Translations under genes and position numbers: made by a program
Notes under the pieces: model-generated
What the model saw: only the letters and a program-made list of their open reading frames with translations
Databases searched by the model: none
What the model was told of the DNA's origin: nothing
Part shown: piece by piece, positions 1 to 5,739 of the stretch
Layout: every line of letters begins with the position of its first letter
Numbering within the stretch: the first letter of the stretch is position 1
Assembly (NCBI GenBank): GCA_014378225.1
Contig: JACMOA010000364.1
Coordinates: forward strand, 1 to 12,203
Direction of reading: 5' to 3'
DNA from: Deinococcales bacterium
GTDB taxonomy: Bacteria > Deinococcota > Deinococci > Deinococcales > Deinococcaceae
Length of the DNA stretch: 12,203 nt

Positions 1-150
1 ATACCAACCCAGACTCAAGACTTAGATTGTAAAAATTTTCTTTCACAGGAAGCTGCCCAGACAATTTTTACAGCATTAGGTGGGTTAAGCAATGACCGTT
101 TCAGACTCGATGCGGATAATGATGGCATTGCTTGCGAAGAACTGCCTTGA
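1..150 (+). CDS. Excalibur calcium-binding domain protein, C-terminal part
   Basis: The open frame runs from base 1 to a TGA at 148-150, so the start lies outside the window. The 49 visible residues form one Excalibur domain: a DLDC start, a short helix with QEAAQ, then RLDADNDGIACE near the end. The D-x-D-x-D-G-x-x-C-E calcium-binding loop and the two cysteines are the family hallmarks. The domain usually ends extracellular or cell-surface proteins, sometimes behind a nuclease domain. The N-terminal partner cannot be seen, so the overall role is unknown. The segment lacks CTCGAG, but it is too short to judge origin. Confidence 0.85.
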   Translation: MPTQTQDLDCKNFLSQEAAQTIFTALGGLSNDRFRLDADNDGIACEELP

Positions 151-175
151 AGACTGTTTTTAGCTCAAGCCTCTG

Positions 176-221
176 CCCCTGCCCGCGCATTCCCGCTCGA
201 GTGAAGGGGACGGGGGTTTTT
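176..221 (+). terminator. weak hairpin plus T-run after the Excalibur gene
   Basis: CCCC-TG-CCC at 176-184 can pair with GGGG-AC-GGGG at 206-215 across a two-base internal mismatch, and five T follow at 217-221. It sits 26 bases after the Excalibur stop and could end that transcript. The mismatched stem and long loop make it a weak call. Confidence 0.35.
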
Positions 222-270
222 GGGGTTTATAGTGCTAGAGAACAGGTATTCACCATTCTCGCAGCTCGAG

Positions 271-667
271 TTACTTGTCTTGGTCTACGAACAGAGCAAA
301 GTGTGCTGTATTTCGTGTGAGTAAAACGCGCTTTGAGAACGCTGCGGTGGCTGCAATCTGTAAGTCGCCCAATCCCATCTGTCGTCCAGCCGCCCGAACT
401 TGGGCGTGAACTCGAGCGGCCCGTTGTGCCATTGCCCGCGTGTAGTCGAGAGCGGGAATGGGGTCCAGAAAGTCGCGCACGCACGCTCCGAGACACTCGA
501 GTGTCTCGCATGTATTCGCCTGTGGCTACTTCGGTGTAGGCGACCACGCTCAACGCACAGTCTTCATAACGCAAAAAATGCTCGAGGGTGGCTCGAGCAT
601 CGGCATTTCCGCGCAGGGTAGCGATGAGCAAATCAGAGTCCAGCAAATACTTAGCTTTTCGGGTCAT
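271..667 (-). pseudogene. PIN-domain (VapC-like) toxin, broken by a frameshift
   Basis: Two frames together give one PIN-domain ribonuclease. From 667 the first frame reads YLLDSDLLI (metal-binding Asp10) and SVVAYTEVATGEY (Glu46). After about position 505 the family sequence continues in another frame: CVRDFLDPIPALDY, then GDLQIAATA (second acidic patch) and LLTRNTAHF near the TAA at 271. All conserved PIN acidic positions survive, so only one base (about 502-509) separates this from an intact toxin of about 131 residues. Left unshifted, the first frame runs to 227 with no family resemblance. The shift lies within a 20-bp perfect palindrome centred on CTCGAG (489-508). The ATG overlaps the stop of the upstream antitoxin-like gene by four bases. 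VapC toxins cleave RNA and are neutralised by their partner. It may be a real disabling mutation or a sequencing error. Confidence 0.8.
489..508. repeat. 20-bp perfect palindrome at the toxin frameshift
   Basis: CGAGACACTCGAGTGTCTCG equals its own reverse complement and is centred on a CTCGAG site at 496-501. It coincides with the place where the PIN toxin changes frame. Palindromes of this kind promote slippage during replication and also cause sequencing artefacts. Confidence 0.9.
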
Positions 668-852
668 CGAACAGGGTTACTTTTAGGTTTCTCGAGGTTA
701 ACCTCGCGTCCTCGCATCTGCTCAAGGTGCTCGAGCGCCTTCTCCCCCTGTTCTGGCGAGAGAATGCCAAAGACATCCTCGAGTCGCCGGGTCCAACCCT
801 GGTCTTTTTGGACAGGCTTAGTTTTGGAGGTGGGACGTGTTGACGCGGTCAT
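664..852 (-). CDS. putative antitoxin of the PIN toxin (62 aa)
   Basis: A 62-residue protein starting at ATG 852 and ending at a TGA that overlaps the ATG of the PIN toxin by four bases (ATGA), the usual antitoxin-toxin arrangement. The N-terminus is basic and Lys/Thr/Ser-rich; the middle (TRRLEDVFGILSPEQGEKALEHLEQM) is predicted mostly helical. I do not recognise a named antitoxin fold, so the role rests on size, order and overlap. TAAACT (859-864) lies six bases before the ATG, fitting a leaderless promoter. Such antitoxins usually repress their own operon; no operator is evident here. Confidence 0.65.
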   Translation of the reverse strand: MTASTRPTSKTKPVQKDQGWTRRLEDVFGILSPEQGEKALEHLEQMRGREVNLEKPKSNPVR

Positions 853-896
853 GTTGAAAGTTTACCACGTCTCAAGTTACATATCCCGCTCGAGGG

Positions 897-1088
897 TTAC
901 TTCTTATTTTTGTTCTTAGGGATGCGGTCTATCGGGTTCTCGGGTTCCACATCAGGAGCCTGGGCCAGAATGTCCAGAAAGGTTTGAACGCTTACCTCTT
1001 CTTCTCGAGCAGGCTTAAGTTCACCCCTCAATATCTGGCCGCCTTCCCGGATGCTGTTGACCAACTCTTCAAATAATTCATCCTTCAT
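897..1088 (-). CDS. truncated HTH-antitoxin-like protein (63 aa)
   Basis: From ATG 1088 the protein begins KDELFEELVNSIREGGQILRGE, closely like the N-terminus of HigA/HTH-type putative transcriptional regulators paired with RelE/HigB-type toxins. Those proteins continue for about 60-80 more residues with an HTH domain. Here the family likeness ends after ELKPARE and the protein stops at 63 residues with a Lys/Asn-rich tail (PKNKNKK), so the DNA-binding domain is missing. GAGG six bases upstream supports the 1088 start. The frame is open up to ATG 1160, which would add 24 residues and give 87. No toxin partner is visible nearby. It is probably a degenerate antitoxin, but a short intact protein of unknown role cannot be excluded. 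Confidence 0.5.
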   Translation of the reverse strand: MKDELFEELVNSIREGGQILRGELKPAREEEVSVQTFLDILAQAPDVEPENPIDRIPKNKNKK

Positions 1089-1160
1089 TATCAACCTCTG
1101 GGCTGACTTTTTCTGCTCGAGTCCCAAAATGAAGTCTTTGAAGTCTAGGGATAGAGCCAT
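1089..1160 (-). other. possible N-terminal remnant of a nucleotidyltransferase-type gene
   Basis: Upstream of and in frame with the truncated antitoxin, ATG 1160 is preceded by AGGA and encodes MALSLDFKDFILGLEQKKSA. The LSxDFKDFIxxLE pattern is reminiscent of the start of small nucleotidyltransferase-fold proteins (the LSPDFKEFLxLL type), but the GGxA/GS catalytic region is absent. It may be a fused leftover or simply an N-terminal extension of the gene below. This is recall-based and weak. Confidence 0.25.
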
Positions 1161-1371
1161 GTACTTGTGTCCTAAGCTGCTCGAGCGCCTCTAAACCCTT
1201 CTGAGGAGGTTGGCTCAGCCAAGAAACGGGTGTCCGCTCGAGGGTCGGTGTGTTGCTCTATCGTGGTCCCAAACACGCGACGGCTCATTTTGGGGAAAGT
1301 CTGGGTTATGTGTGTAGTTTACTCGAAGGGGTCTCTACCTTCACCCGCGCATTTCCGCTCAAACTCCTGCA

Positions 1372-1407
1372 TTGACGCTCTTGACGGCGATAGGGAAAGG
1401 CTACAAT
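1372..1407 (+). promoter_or_regulatory. promoter of the ACT-domain gene (leaderless)
   Basis: TACAAT at 1402-1407 ends six bases before the ATG at 1414, too close for a 5' leader with a Shine-Dalgarno site. TTGACG occurs at 1381-1386 (15-bp spacer, short) and again at 1372-1377. The -10 to ATG spacing matches several other genes in this window. Confidence 0.6.
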
Positions 1408-1413
1408 ACCCCT

Positions 1414-1800
1414 ATGCCCCAACTCCGCTTTCGTCCACTCGAGCAAACTTTTGCTGTTTGTCGCTTTGCACCCACCTACAGCCTACCCACCTGGGTCTTC
1501 GAGTCAGAGTTTTTCAGCATCACCCGCACGCTCGAGGAGTTGTCCATCGTATGCATCGAAGCGCAGGTTCCGCCGGACGTCAAGGCTGAATTTGGCTGGA
1601 AAGGTTTTATGCTCGAGGGACCTTTTGCCTTTGGTTTAACCGGGATTCTCACCTCCGTGCTGGTTCCGCTGGCCGAGGCGCAGATTGGAATTTTTGCTTT
1701 TTCTACTTTTGATACCGATTATGTACTGGTGAAAGAAGCCGATTTTGACGGGGCTTTGGCGGCGCTCGAGAGTGCAGGGCATCTTAAGATTGGGCTATGA
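1414..1800 (+). CDS. ACT-domain-containing protein (128 aa)
   Basis: A small cytoplasmic protein with two ACT-like halves. The second half contains GPFAFGLTGILTSVLVPLAEA and then FAFSTFDTDYVLVKEADFDGALAALESAGH, the characteristic core of the stand-alone ACT_7 proteins related to the CASTOR fold. The first half carries ITRTLEELSIVC. Family members bind small ligands, probably amino acids, and have no catalytic residues; the ligand here cannot be told from sequence. The start at ATG 1414 fits the family length of 120-130 residues and the adjacent -10 box; a TTG at 1372 would add 14 unlikely residues. It lies on the same strand as cysS but has its own promoter, and cysS has another, so it is probably a single-gene unit. 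Confidence 0.85.
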   Translation: MPQLRFRPLEQTFAVCRFAPTYSLPTWVFESEFFSITRTLEELSIVCIEAQVPPDVKAEFGWKGFMLEGPFAFGLTGILTSVLVPLAEAQIGIFAFSTFDTDYVLVKEADFDGALAALESAGHLKIGL

Positions 1801-1815
1801 GTGATGAGCTATGAG
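1795..1815 (+). repeat. three tandem heptamers (NNATGAG) at a gene end
   Basis: CTATGAG-TGATGAG-CTATGAG runs across the stop codon of the ACT-domain gene. A two-copy version of the same heptamer follows the cysS stop at 3575-3588. Confidence 0.6.
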
Positions 1816-1858
1816 CAAATAAATTCGCGTGATACGCTCGAGCGAAACTTCCACTCAC

Positions 1859-1889
1859 TTGACCTCTCCGCCTCCCCTCGAGCTATAAT
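1859..1889 (+). promoter_or_regulatory. promoter of the cysS leader
   Basis: TTGACC at 1859-1864 and a perfect TATAAT at 1884-1889 are separated by 19 bp, somewhat longer than the 17-bp optimum. The -10 ends seven bases before the ATG at 1897, so the predicted transcript begins at or just before the leader peptide's start codon. A CTCGAG site lies inside the spacer. Confidence 0.75.
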
Positions 1890-1896
1890 CAAGCCC

Positions 1897-1938
1897 ATGA
1901 ACTTGACCACTCCCTCGAGCCTGTGTTGTCGCCCCTAA
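1897..1938 (+). CDS. leader peptide of cysS with a Cys-Cys pair (13 aa)
   Basis: ATG at 1897, seven bases after a TATAAT box, opens a 13-codon frame, MNLTTPSSLCCRP, ending in TAA at 1936-1938. Codons 10 and 11 are adjacent TGT TGT, a rare amino acid placed just before the stop and ahead of cysteinyl-tRNA synthetase. That is the layout of amino-acid attenuators such as trpL or hisL, and Cys-rich leaderless leader peptides are known from mycobacteria. The predicted role is to stall a ribosome at 1924-1929 when Cys-tRNA is scarce and so choose between the RNA hairpins downstream. The peptide itself probably has no function. No Shine-Dalgarno site is needed because the mRNA is probably leaderless. 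Confidence 0.75.
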   Translation: MNLTTPSSLCCRP

Positions 1939-2000
1939 AGCGTGGCGCTCGAGCTGGAATTTTCTTGAACTTTCGCCGCGTTGGAGACTTTTCCAGCGCG
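1914..2000 (+). promoter_or_regulatory. competing RNA hairpins of the cysS attenuator
   Basis: Three mutually exclusive pairings can be drawn. Region 1 (1914-1920) pairs with region 2 (1947-1953) over seven bases using the two CTCGAG sites. Region 2 (GCTGGAA 1953-1959, with CGC 1946-1948 across a TCGA bulge) pairs with TTCCAGC-GCG at 1991-2000, which takes the 3' arm of the terminator. A ribosome stalled at the Cys codons would cover region 1 and free region 2 (antitermination). One waiting at the stop codon would cover the start of region 2 (termination). The pairings are read from sequence; the switching is inferred. Confidence 0.6.
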
Positions 2001-2010
2001 GCTGTTTTCT
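1975..2010 (+). terminator. intrinsic terminator (attenuator) ahead of cysS
   Basis: GCCGCGTTGGA (1975-1985) pairs with TCCAGCGCGGC (1992-2002) in an 11-bp stem with one G-U pair and a six-base loop. The T-rich TGTTTTCT follows at 2003-2010. It lies between the leader peptide stop and the cysS start, where no full gene ends, so its likely purpose is conditional termination. Confidence 0.8.
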
Positions 2011-2102
2011 GTTAATGGTTCGAGCAGTTTTTCAATTTCACCCAAACGGTTTTGAACTCGCTTTCCAGCTTCCACCAGAAGTCCTTCTCTCGAGGAACCC
2101 CC

Positions 2103-3557
2103 ATGACCCCACTCAGACCTATTCAGCTTTACAACACTCTCGCTCGAGCCAAACAGACTTTTGAGCCGTCTACACCGGGGCGGGTGGGTATGTACGTGTG
2201 CGGCCCTACGGTGTACTCGGACGCGCATCTGGGCCACGCTAAGGCTCAGGTGTCCTTTGATGTGATTCGGCGCTACCTCGAGCATGTTGGGTACACCGTT
2301 CGCTTTGTTTCTAACATCACCGACGTGGGCCACTTGGTAGATGATGCAGACGAAGGGGACGATAAAATTGCCAAGCGTGCAGTGCTGGAAAAGCTCGAGC
2401 CGATGGAAGTCGCCGATAAGTATTACTGGAGCTATTTTGCAGATATGGACCGTCTGGGCGTGAAAAAACCCAGTGTCACCCCGAGGGCTACTGGACACAT
2501 TCCTGAGCAGATTGCGCTGATTGAAGAACTGATTGCAAAGGGTCATGCCTACGAGATTGGCGGCAACGTGTATTTTTCCGTGACGAGTTTTGAGGATTAC
2601 GGCAAACTTTCTGGGCGGCGGCTCGAGGACCTGGAAATCGGGACCCGTGAAGCGGTGCGCGAGGAAAAACGCGACCCTCGAGATTTTGCGCTGTGGAAGC
2701 ACGCGGACCCATCTCACCTAATGCGCTGGGAAAGTCCGTGGGGAACAGGGTTTCCGGGCTGGCACATCGAGTGCAGCGCCATGAGCCTCAAATACCTGGG
2801 AGATGGTTTCGATATTCACGGCGGCGGTCTGGACCTCCAGTTCCCGCACCACGAGGCCGAAATTGCTCAGAGCGAGGCAGCGGGCCACCCTTTTGCCCGT
2901 TACTGGATGCACAACAACATGGTGACGGTACAAGGTGGCGAGAAGATGTCCAAGAGTAAAGGCAATTTCACCACGCTCAAAGATTTGTTTGAACGTTTTG
3001 ACGCGATGACCCTGCGCTTCCTACTCGTCTCGAGCCATTACCGCAGCATCACCGAGTTCTCCGAGGAACCCCTGAAAGCGGCCCACAGTGGTTACTCAAG
3101 GTTGCGTGGAACCGTAGCCGAACTCGAGCGCCGTATTCCAGAAGCTCAAACAGGCAAAACCGAAGCCCTCGAGCGGCAAATCACGCACTACAGTGAACTG
3201 TTTGAAAGCGCCATGAGCGACGATTTCAACACGCCAGAAGCAGTAGCGGCGCTGTTTGGACTTTCTAAGGAAGTCAATAGCGCACTCACTGGCGAAGTAG
3301 GAAAAGACACCCTCGAGAACACACTCAAAGCGTTTCATACCCTGGGCGGAAACGTGCTGGGGTTGTTTGGAGATTCCAAAGCAGGGGGTCAAAATCCCGA
3401 AATGCTGGACACCCTGCTCGAGCTGGTGATGGACTCACGCACCCATTACCGCCTGAACAAACAATGGTCTAAATCGGACGCACTGCGTGACCAGTTGCAA
3501 AAAGTGGGGATTACGCTCGAGGATACGGCGCAGGGAACACGCTGGAAGCTTGAGTAG
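2103..3557 (+). CDS. cysS: cysteinyl-tRNA synthetase
   Basis: Class I aminoacyl-tRNA synthetase that activates cysteine with ATP and charges tRNA-Cys in the cytoplasm. At 484 residues it has full family length. Visible landmarks: [16 protein letters not shown] (HIGH motif HLGH 42-45), [15 protein letters not shown] and KMSKS (281-285). The four expected zinc ligands that select cysteine fall at Cys33, Cys224, His249 and Glu253, in the same spacing as the E. coli enzyme. The C-terminal third contains the helical DALR-type region and the tRNA-binding tail. ATG 2103 is preceded by GAGGA five bases upstream; a TTG at 2052 would add 17 residues that do not fit the family. Expression is probably controlled by the attenuator at 1897-2010. 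CTCGAG is frequent at both ends of the gene but absent from about 2690 to 3030, the most conserved part. Confidence 0.97.
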   Translation: MTPLRPIQLYNTLARAKQTFEPSTPGRVGMYVCGPTVYSDAHLGHAKAQVSFDVIRRYLEHVGYTVRFVSNITDVGHLVDDADEGDDKIAKRAVLEKLEPMEVADKYYWSYFADMDRLGVKKPSVTPRATGHIPEQIALIEELIAKGHAYEIGGNVYFSVTSFEDYGKLSGRRLEDLEIGTREAVREEKRDPRDFALWKHADPSHLMRWESPWGTGFPGWHIECSAMSLKYLGDGFDIHGGGLDLQFPHHEAEIAQSEAAGHPFARYWMHNNMVTVQGGEKMSKSKGNFTTLKDLFERFDAMTLRFLLVSSHYRSITEFSEEPLKAAHSGYSRLRGTVAELERRIPEAQTGKTEALERQITHYSELFESAMSDDFNTPEAVAALFGLSKEVNSALTGEVGKDTLENTLKAFHTLGGNVLGLFGDSKAGGQNPEMLDTLLELVMDSRTHYRLNKQWSKSDALRDQLQKVGITLEDTAQGTRWKLE

Positions 3558-3574
3558 ACCTCTCTCAGAAGAGG

Positions 3575-3588
3575 CGATGAGCGATGAG
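3575..3588 (+). repeat. two tandem heptamers (CGATGAG) after cysS
   Basis: CGATGAG-CGATGAG lies 17 bases after the cysS stop and resembles the triple heptamer at 1795-1815. Too short to assign a function. Confidence 0.5.
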
Positions 3589-3644
3589 TAATGCCAGACA
3601 CGTCTTGTACTTTATAAGATTCGGACTTATGAAAAAATTGCAAC

Positions 3645-3700
3645 CGTCAAACGCCAGAACCCGACCTGGCGCTTGACGTTCGGCGTTTGCGTGGCGCAAG
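3645..3700. repeat. nested inverted repeats in the cysS-CHAD intergenic region
   Basis: CGTCAA-A-CGCCAG (3645-3657) pairs with CTGGCG-C-TTGACG (3666-3678) over 13 positions with one mismatch and an eight-base loop. A second stem, TTGCG/CGCAA, follows around 3687-3699, and AAACGCC (3649-3655) can alternatively pair with GGCGTTT (3682-3688). No T-run follows, so it is not a standard terminator for cysS. It could be an mRNA 3'-end structure or a small repetitive element. I see no gene in 3558-3769. Confidence 0.6.
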
Positions 3701-3769
3701 CCACCCTCAACCTTACTCTCAAACTGTAGCCCGGACTGAAATTAGACCCTCGAGCTGACACAGTTCCCC

Positions 3770-3791
3770 TAATGTCATGATAATGTCATAG
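3770..3791 (+). promoter_or_regulatory. PHO-box-like direct repeat before the CHAD gene
   Basis: TAATGTCATGA and TAATGTCATAG stand head to tail, putting two TGTCAT cores at 3773-3778 and 3784-3789 exactly 11 bp apart. The E. coli PhoB box has two CTGTCAT-type repeats with the same 11-bp period. It lies upstream of the -10 box, where an activator replacing a poor -35 would bind. Regulation by a PhoB-type protein is inferred. Confidence 0.55.
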
Positions 3792-3805
3792 CGATGCGAA
3801 GGCGG

Positions 3806-3811
3806 TACAAT
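3806..3811 (+). promoter_or_regulatory. -10 box of the CHAD gene
   Basis: TACAAT lies ten bases before the GTG start at 3822. No good -35 is present at the normal distance (3783-3788 reads ATGTCA), which fits an activator-dependent promoter. GGAG at 3813-3816 is five bases ahead of the GTG but may lie at or before the transcript start. Confidence 0.55.
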
Positions 3812-3821
3812 CGGAGTTATT

Positions 3822-4541
3822 GTGACGGATGATTTGAAACAGCTCGAGACCCACTGGGAAGCCCTCGAGCGGGGTAAAGAAGAGGCAGTTCACGAGGTTC
3901 GCAAGCTCAGCCGCAAGGCCGGAGCAACCCTTAAGGCGCTCGAGGCTCCCAAAAAAATTCAGCGTGCATGGCGGGCCATACGCCGCGCTGTGGCTCCCTT
4001 GCGAGACTGGGACGTGTTGCGAGACCTGGTTAAAACCCGTTTGAAGGAACTCGAGGTTTCCAAAGTCACCCTGCAAAAATTTCAGGAGGATTGGCAGCTC
4101 GAGCGGGAAAAGCGTTTTGGCTATCTGGTTTTACCCGTCAAACCCCACGCTTTTGAAAGCCCTAAGCACGGTATAAAGTTGCTCGAGGAAGCCCTGGAGG
4201 ACGAGTGGCCCCGGCTCAAGCGTGACGCCAAGCGCATTCTCAGCCTGGAACCCAGTGCAGCGTGGCACGACTGGCGCAAAAAACTTAAGCATTACCGCTA
4301 TTTGCTCGAGGCTTTAGAGCGGGACGTGACCGACCTGAAGGCGGTGCTCGAGGGGCTGGGGCGCATTCAGGACGCCGAAATTCTCATTTCCACGCTCGAG
4401 GACCCGGCTTCTATTCCCAGTGTTTCACCTGAACTGAGGTTGAACATTGTTGCACTCGAGCGCAAAGCCATGCTCGAGGCTGCCGAGACCGTTCGCTCGA
4501 GCTGGACTCAGTTTAAGGCCGCTGGTGGCGGAATCATTTAA
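3822..4541 (+). CDS. CHAD-domain protein (239 aa)
   Basis: A stand-alone CHAD (conserved histidine alpha-helical domain) protein, all helical and strongly basic. The two halves of the domain each carry the signature: VHEVRKLSRK with His24 at 23-32, then RDWDVLRDL at 61-69; and AAWHDWRKKLKHYRYLLEAL with His149 and His157 at 147-164, then GRIQDAEIL at 180-188. These histidines and Lys/Arg clusters line the basic pore that binds inorganic polyphosphate in studied CHAD proteins. There is no CYTH/triphosphatase domain, so it is more likely a polyphosphate-binding accessory protein than an enzyme. The start is GTG 3822 next to the -10 box. The PHO-box-like repeat upstream fits a link to phosphate supply. 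The gene is packed with CTCGAG (12 sites), mostly read as Leu-Glu. The next gene follows after ten bases. Confidence 0.9.
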   Translation: MTDDLKQLETHWEALERGKEEAVHEVRKLSRKAGATLKALEAPKKIQRAWRAIRRAVAPLRDWDVLRDLVKTRLKELEVSKVTLQKFQEDWQLEREKRFGYLVLPVKPHAFESPKHGIKLLEEALEDEWPRLKRDAKRILSLEPSAAWHDWRKKLKHYRYLLEALERDVTDLKAVLEGLGRIQDAEILISTLEDPASIPSVSPELRLNIVALERKAMLEAAETVRSSWTQFKAAGGGII

Positions 4542-4551
4542 GCCGGGGCCG

Positions 4552-4878
4552 ATGTCCAACCGTCCCACTATTGTCTGCCTGTGTGGTTCTACTCGCTTTT
4601 TTAGAGCGTTTGAGGACGCCAATCTGAGGGAAACGCTCGAGGGTAAGATTGTTTTGAGTCTGGGCAGCACCGGACAAAGCGACGCTGAAATTTTTGCAGG
4701 CTGGCCCGAGGAACGGGTGCTCGAGACACTTCAAAAATTGGCAGAGTTACACTTTGAAAAAATCCGGCTAGCAGACGAAATTCTGGTTTTAAATGTGGGC
4801 GGGTATGTGGGCCAGTCCACTCGAGCCGAGATTAAATTCGCTCAGGGTTTGGGCAAAAAGGTTCGCTGGCTAGAGTAA
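4552..4878 (+). CDS. nucleoside 2-deoxyribosyltransferase-like small protein (108 aa)
   Basis: A short alpha/beta protein. TIVCLCGSTRFFRAF (6-20) holds the GSTRF motif after the first strand; RLADEILVLNVGGYVGQSTRAEIKFAQ (about 75-101) carries the acidic residues and the second nucleotide-site loop. This arrangement resembles the nucleoside 2-deoxyribosyltransferase superfamily (Rossmann-like N-glycosidases and transferases). Its substrate is unknown, and many such small members are annotated only as hypothetical. ATG 4552 is ten bases after the CHAD stop, so the two are likely co-transcribed. A longer frame from 4447 would overlap CHAD by almost 100 bases and its extra residues are not family-like. 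Confidence 0.7.
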   Translation: MSNRPTIVCLCGSTRFFRAFEDANLRETLEGKIVLSLGSTGQSDAEIFAGWPEERVLETLQKLAELHFEKIRLADEILVLNVGGYVGQSTRAEIKFAQGLGKKVRWLE

Positions 4879-4962
4879 AAAGGTGTAATGGTGTACCTGT
4901 ACAATTTGAACGGCACACCCTGATGTTTAACCTAAAACCGAAAACTGACCCCCGATAACCCC

Positions 4963-5739
4963 TTACAACGCCTGTAAAATTGCCACATCCTCGAGATTCT
5001 CGAAATCCACCGCAGGCCGAACGAACACCACTCGAGTGACGGAATTGGGACCCAGCGGCAAAATACTGTCCACCACACCTACCTTCAGGCTCGAGGGGAA
5101 AACTCCGCCGAAATTGGCGGTCAGTACCGTATCGCCCACCGTCACCTTCACGTTTTTGGGAAATTCGGCCCGCAGACGGTCTGGTGGGGTTCCCACTGCC
5201 AAGCCACGCCCTTTTTTGCCCTCGAGCGCCACCCCAATTTTAGAATCGGGATCTACCAGGGTCAGCACCACGCTGCTGACGCGGTTTACCTCGACCACTT
5301 GCCCCACCACGCCTTCTGGCACGGTAGCGCTCATAAAGCGGGTGATACCCTGCTCTGCACCCTGACCCAGTGTCAACCTCGAGAGTAGTGGGCTGGGGTC
5401 CAGACCCACCACCGGGGCCACGGTGATGATATTGGGCGAACTCGAGACCCGAATCCCAGCCGCCTTTTTCAGACGCTCGAGTTCGCGCTCCAGAATGCGG
5501 TTGCGGTTCTCGAAACTTTGGGCGGTTTTGCGAAGTTCGATGTAACGCCGTCCCAAATCTCGCTCGAAGGCGATAGACTCGAGGAAGCGGCGCACGTTCT
5601 GACCTGCCTGAACTCCCAGGCGGGTCACGGGCTGCACCGCACTGCTCAGGGCCAGCGGCGGCGGCGGCAAAAAGCGGGTAGACGCCAGACTGAGCGCCAA
5701 AAGCAGCAGGTAAACTCCAAACAGCCGACGAAAGTTCAC
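4963..5739 (-). CDS. mreC: rod shape-determining protein MreC
   Basis: Membrane-anchored cell-shape factor that works with MreB, MreD and peptidoglycan synthases. The 258 residues show the family layout: a single N-terminal membrane segment (VYLLLLALSLASTRFL, about 9-24), a coiled-coil stretch (about 60-95), then the beta-rich MreC domain with VAPVVGLDPSPLLSRLTLGQG and VPEGVVGQVVEV (about 105-160) and VVFVRPAVDFENLEDVAIL at the end. The start is GTG 5739, overlapping the maf stop by four bases (GTGA), so it is translationally coupled. No mreB or mreD is adjacent in the window. Confidence 0.93.
   Translation of the reverse strand: MNFRRLFGVYLLLLALSLASTRFLPPPPLALSSAVQPVTRLGVQAGQNVRRFLESIAFERDLGRRYIELRKTAQSFENRNRILERELERLKKAAGIRVSSSPNIITVAPVVGLDPSPLLSRLTLGQGAEQGITRFMSATVPEGVVGQVVEVNRVSSVVLTLVDPDSKIGVALEGKKGRGLAVGTPPDRLRAEFPKNVKVTVGDTVLTANFGGVFPSSLKVGVVDSILPLGPNSVTRVVFVRPAVDFENLEDVAILQAL

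Noticed and set aside
1172..1288. Minus-strand 38-codon ORF (MSRRVFGTTIEQ...) above the truncated antitoxin
   Set aside because: It has no ribosome site or -10 box close to its ATG and no family likeness. An overlapping frame (EALEQLRTQVHG) looks equally coding-like, so neither can be supported.
1803..2102. T-box riboswitch ahead of cysS
   Set aside because: No T-box consensus (AGGGTGGNACCGCG-like) is present. The short Cys-Cys ORF and hairpins explain the region better.
1935..2717. Long minus-strand open frame of 260 residues opposite cysS
   Set aside because: It overlaps a clear cysS with all motifs and the attenuator, and its translation is not protein-like. It is a shadow of the coding strand.
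4879..4962. Terminator between the convergent small gene and mreC
   Set aside because: Only a weak GGTGT/ACACC pairing was found, with no T-run on either strand.
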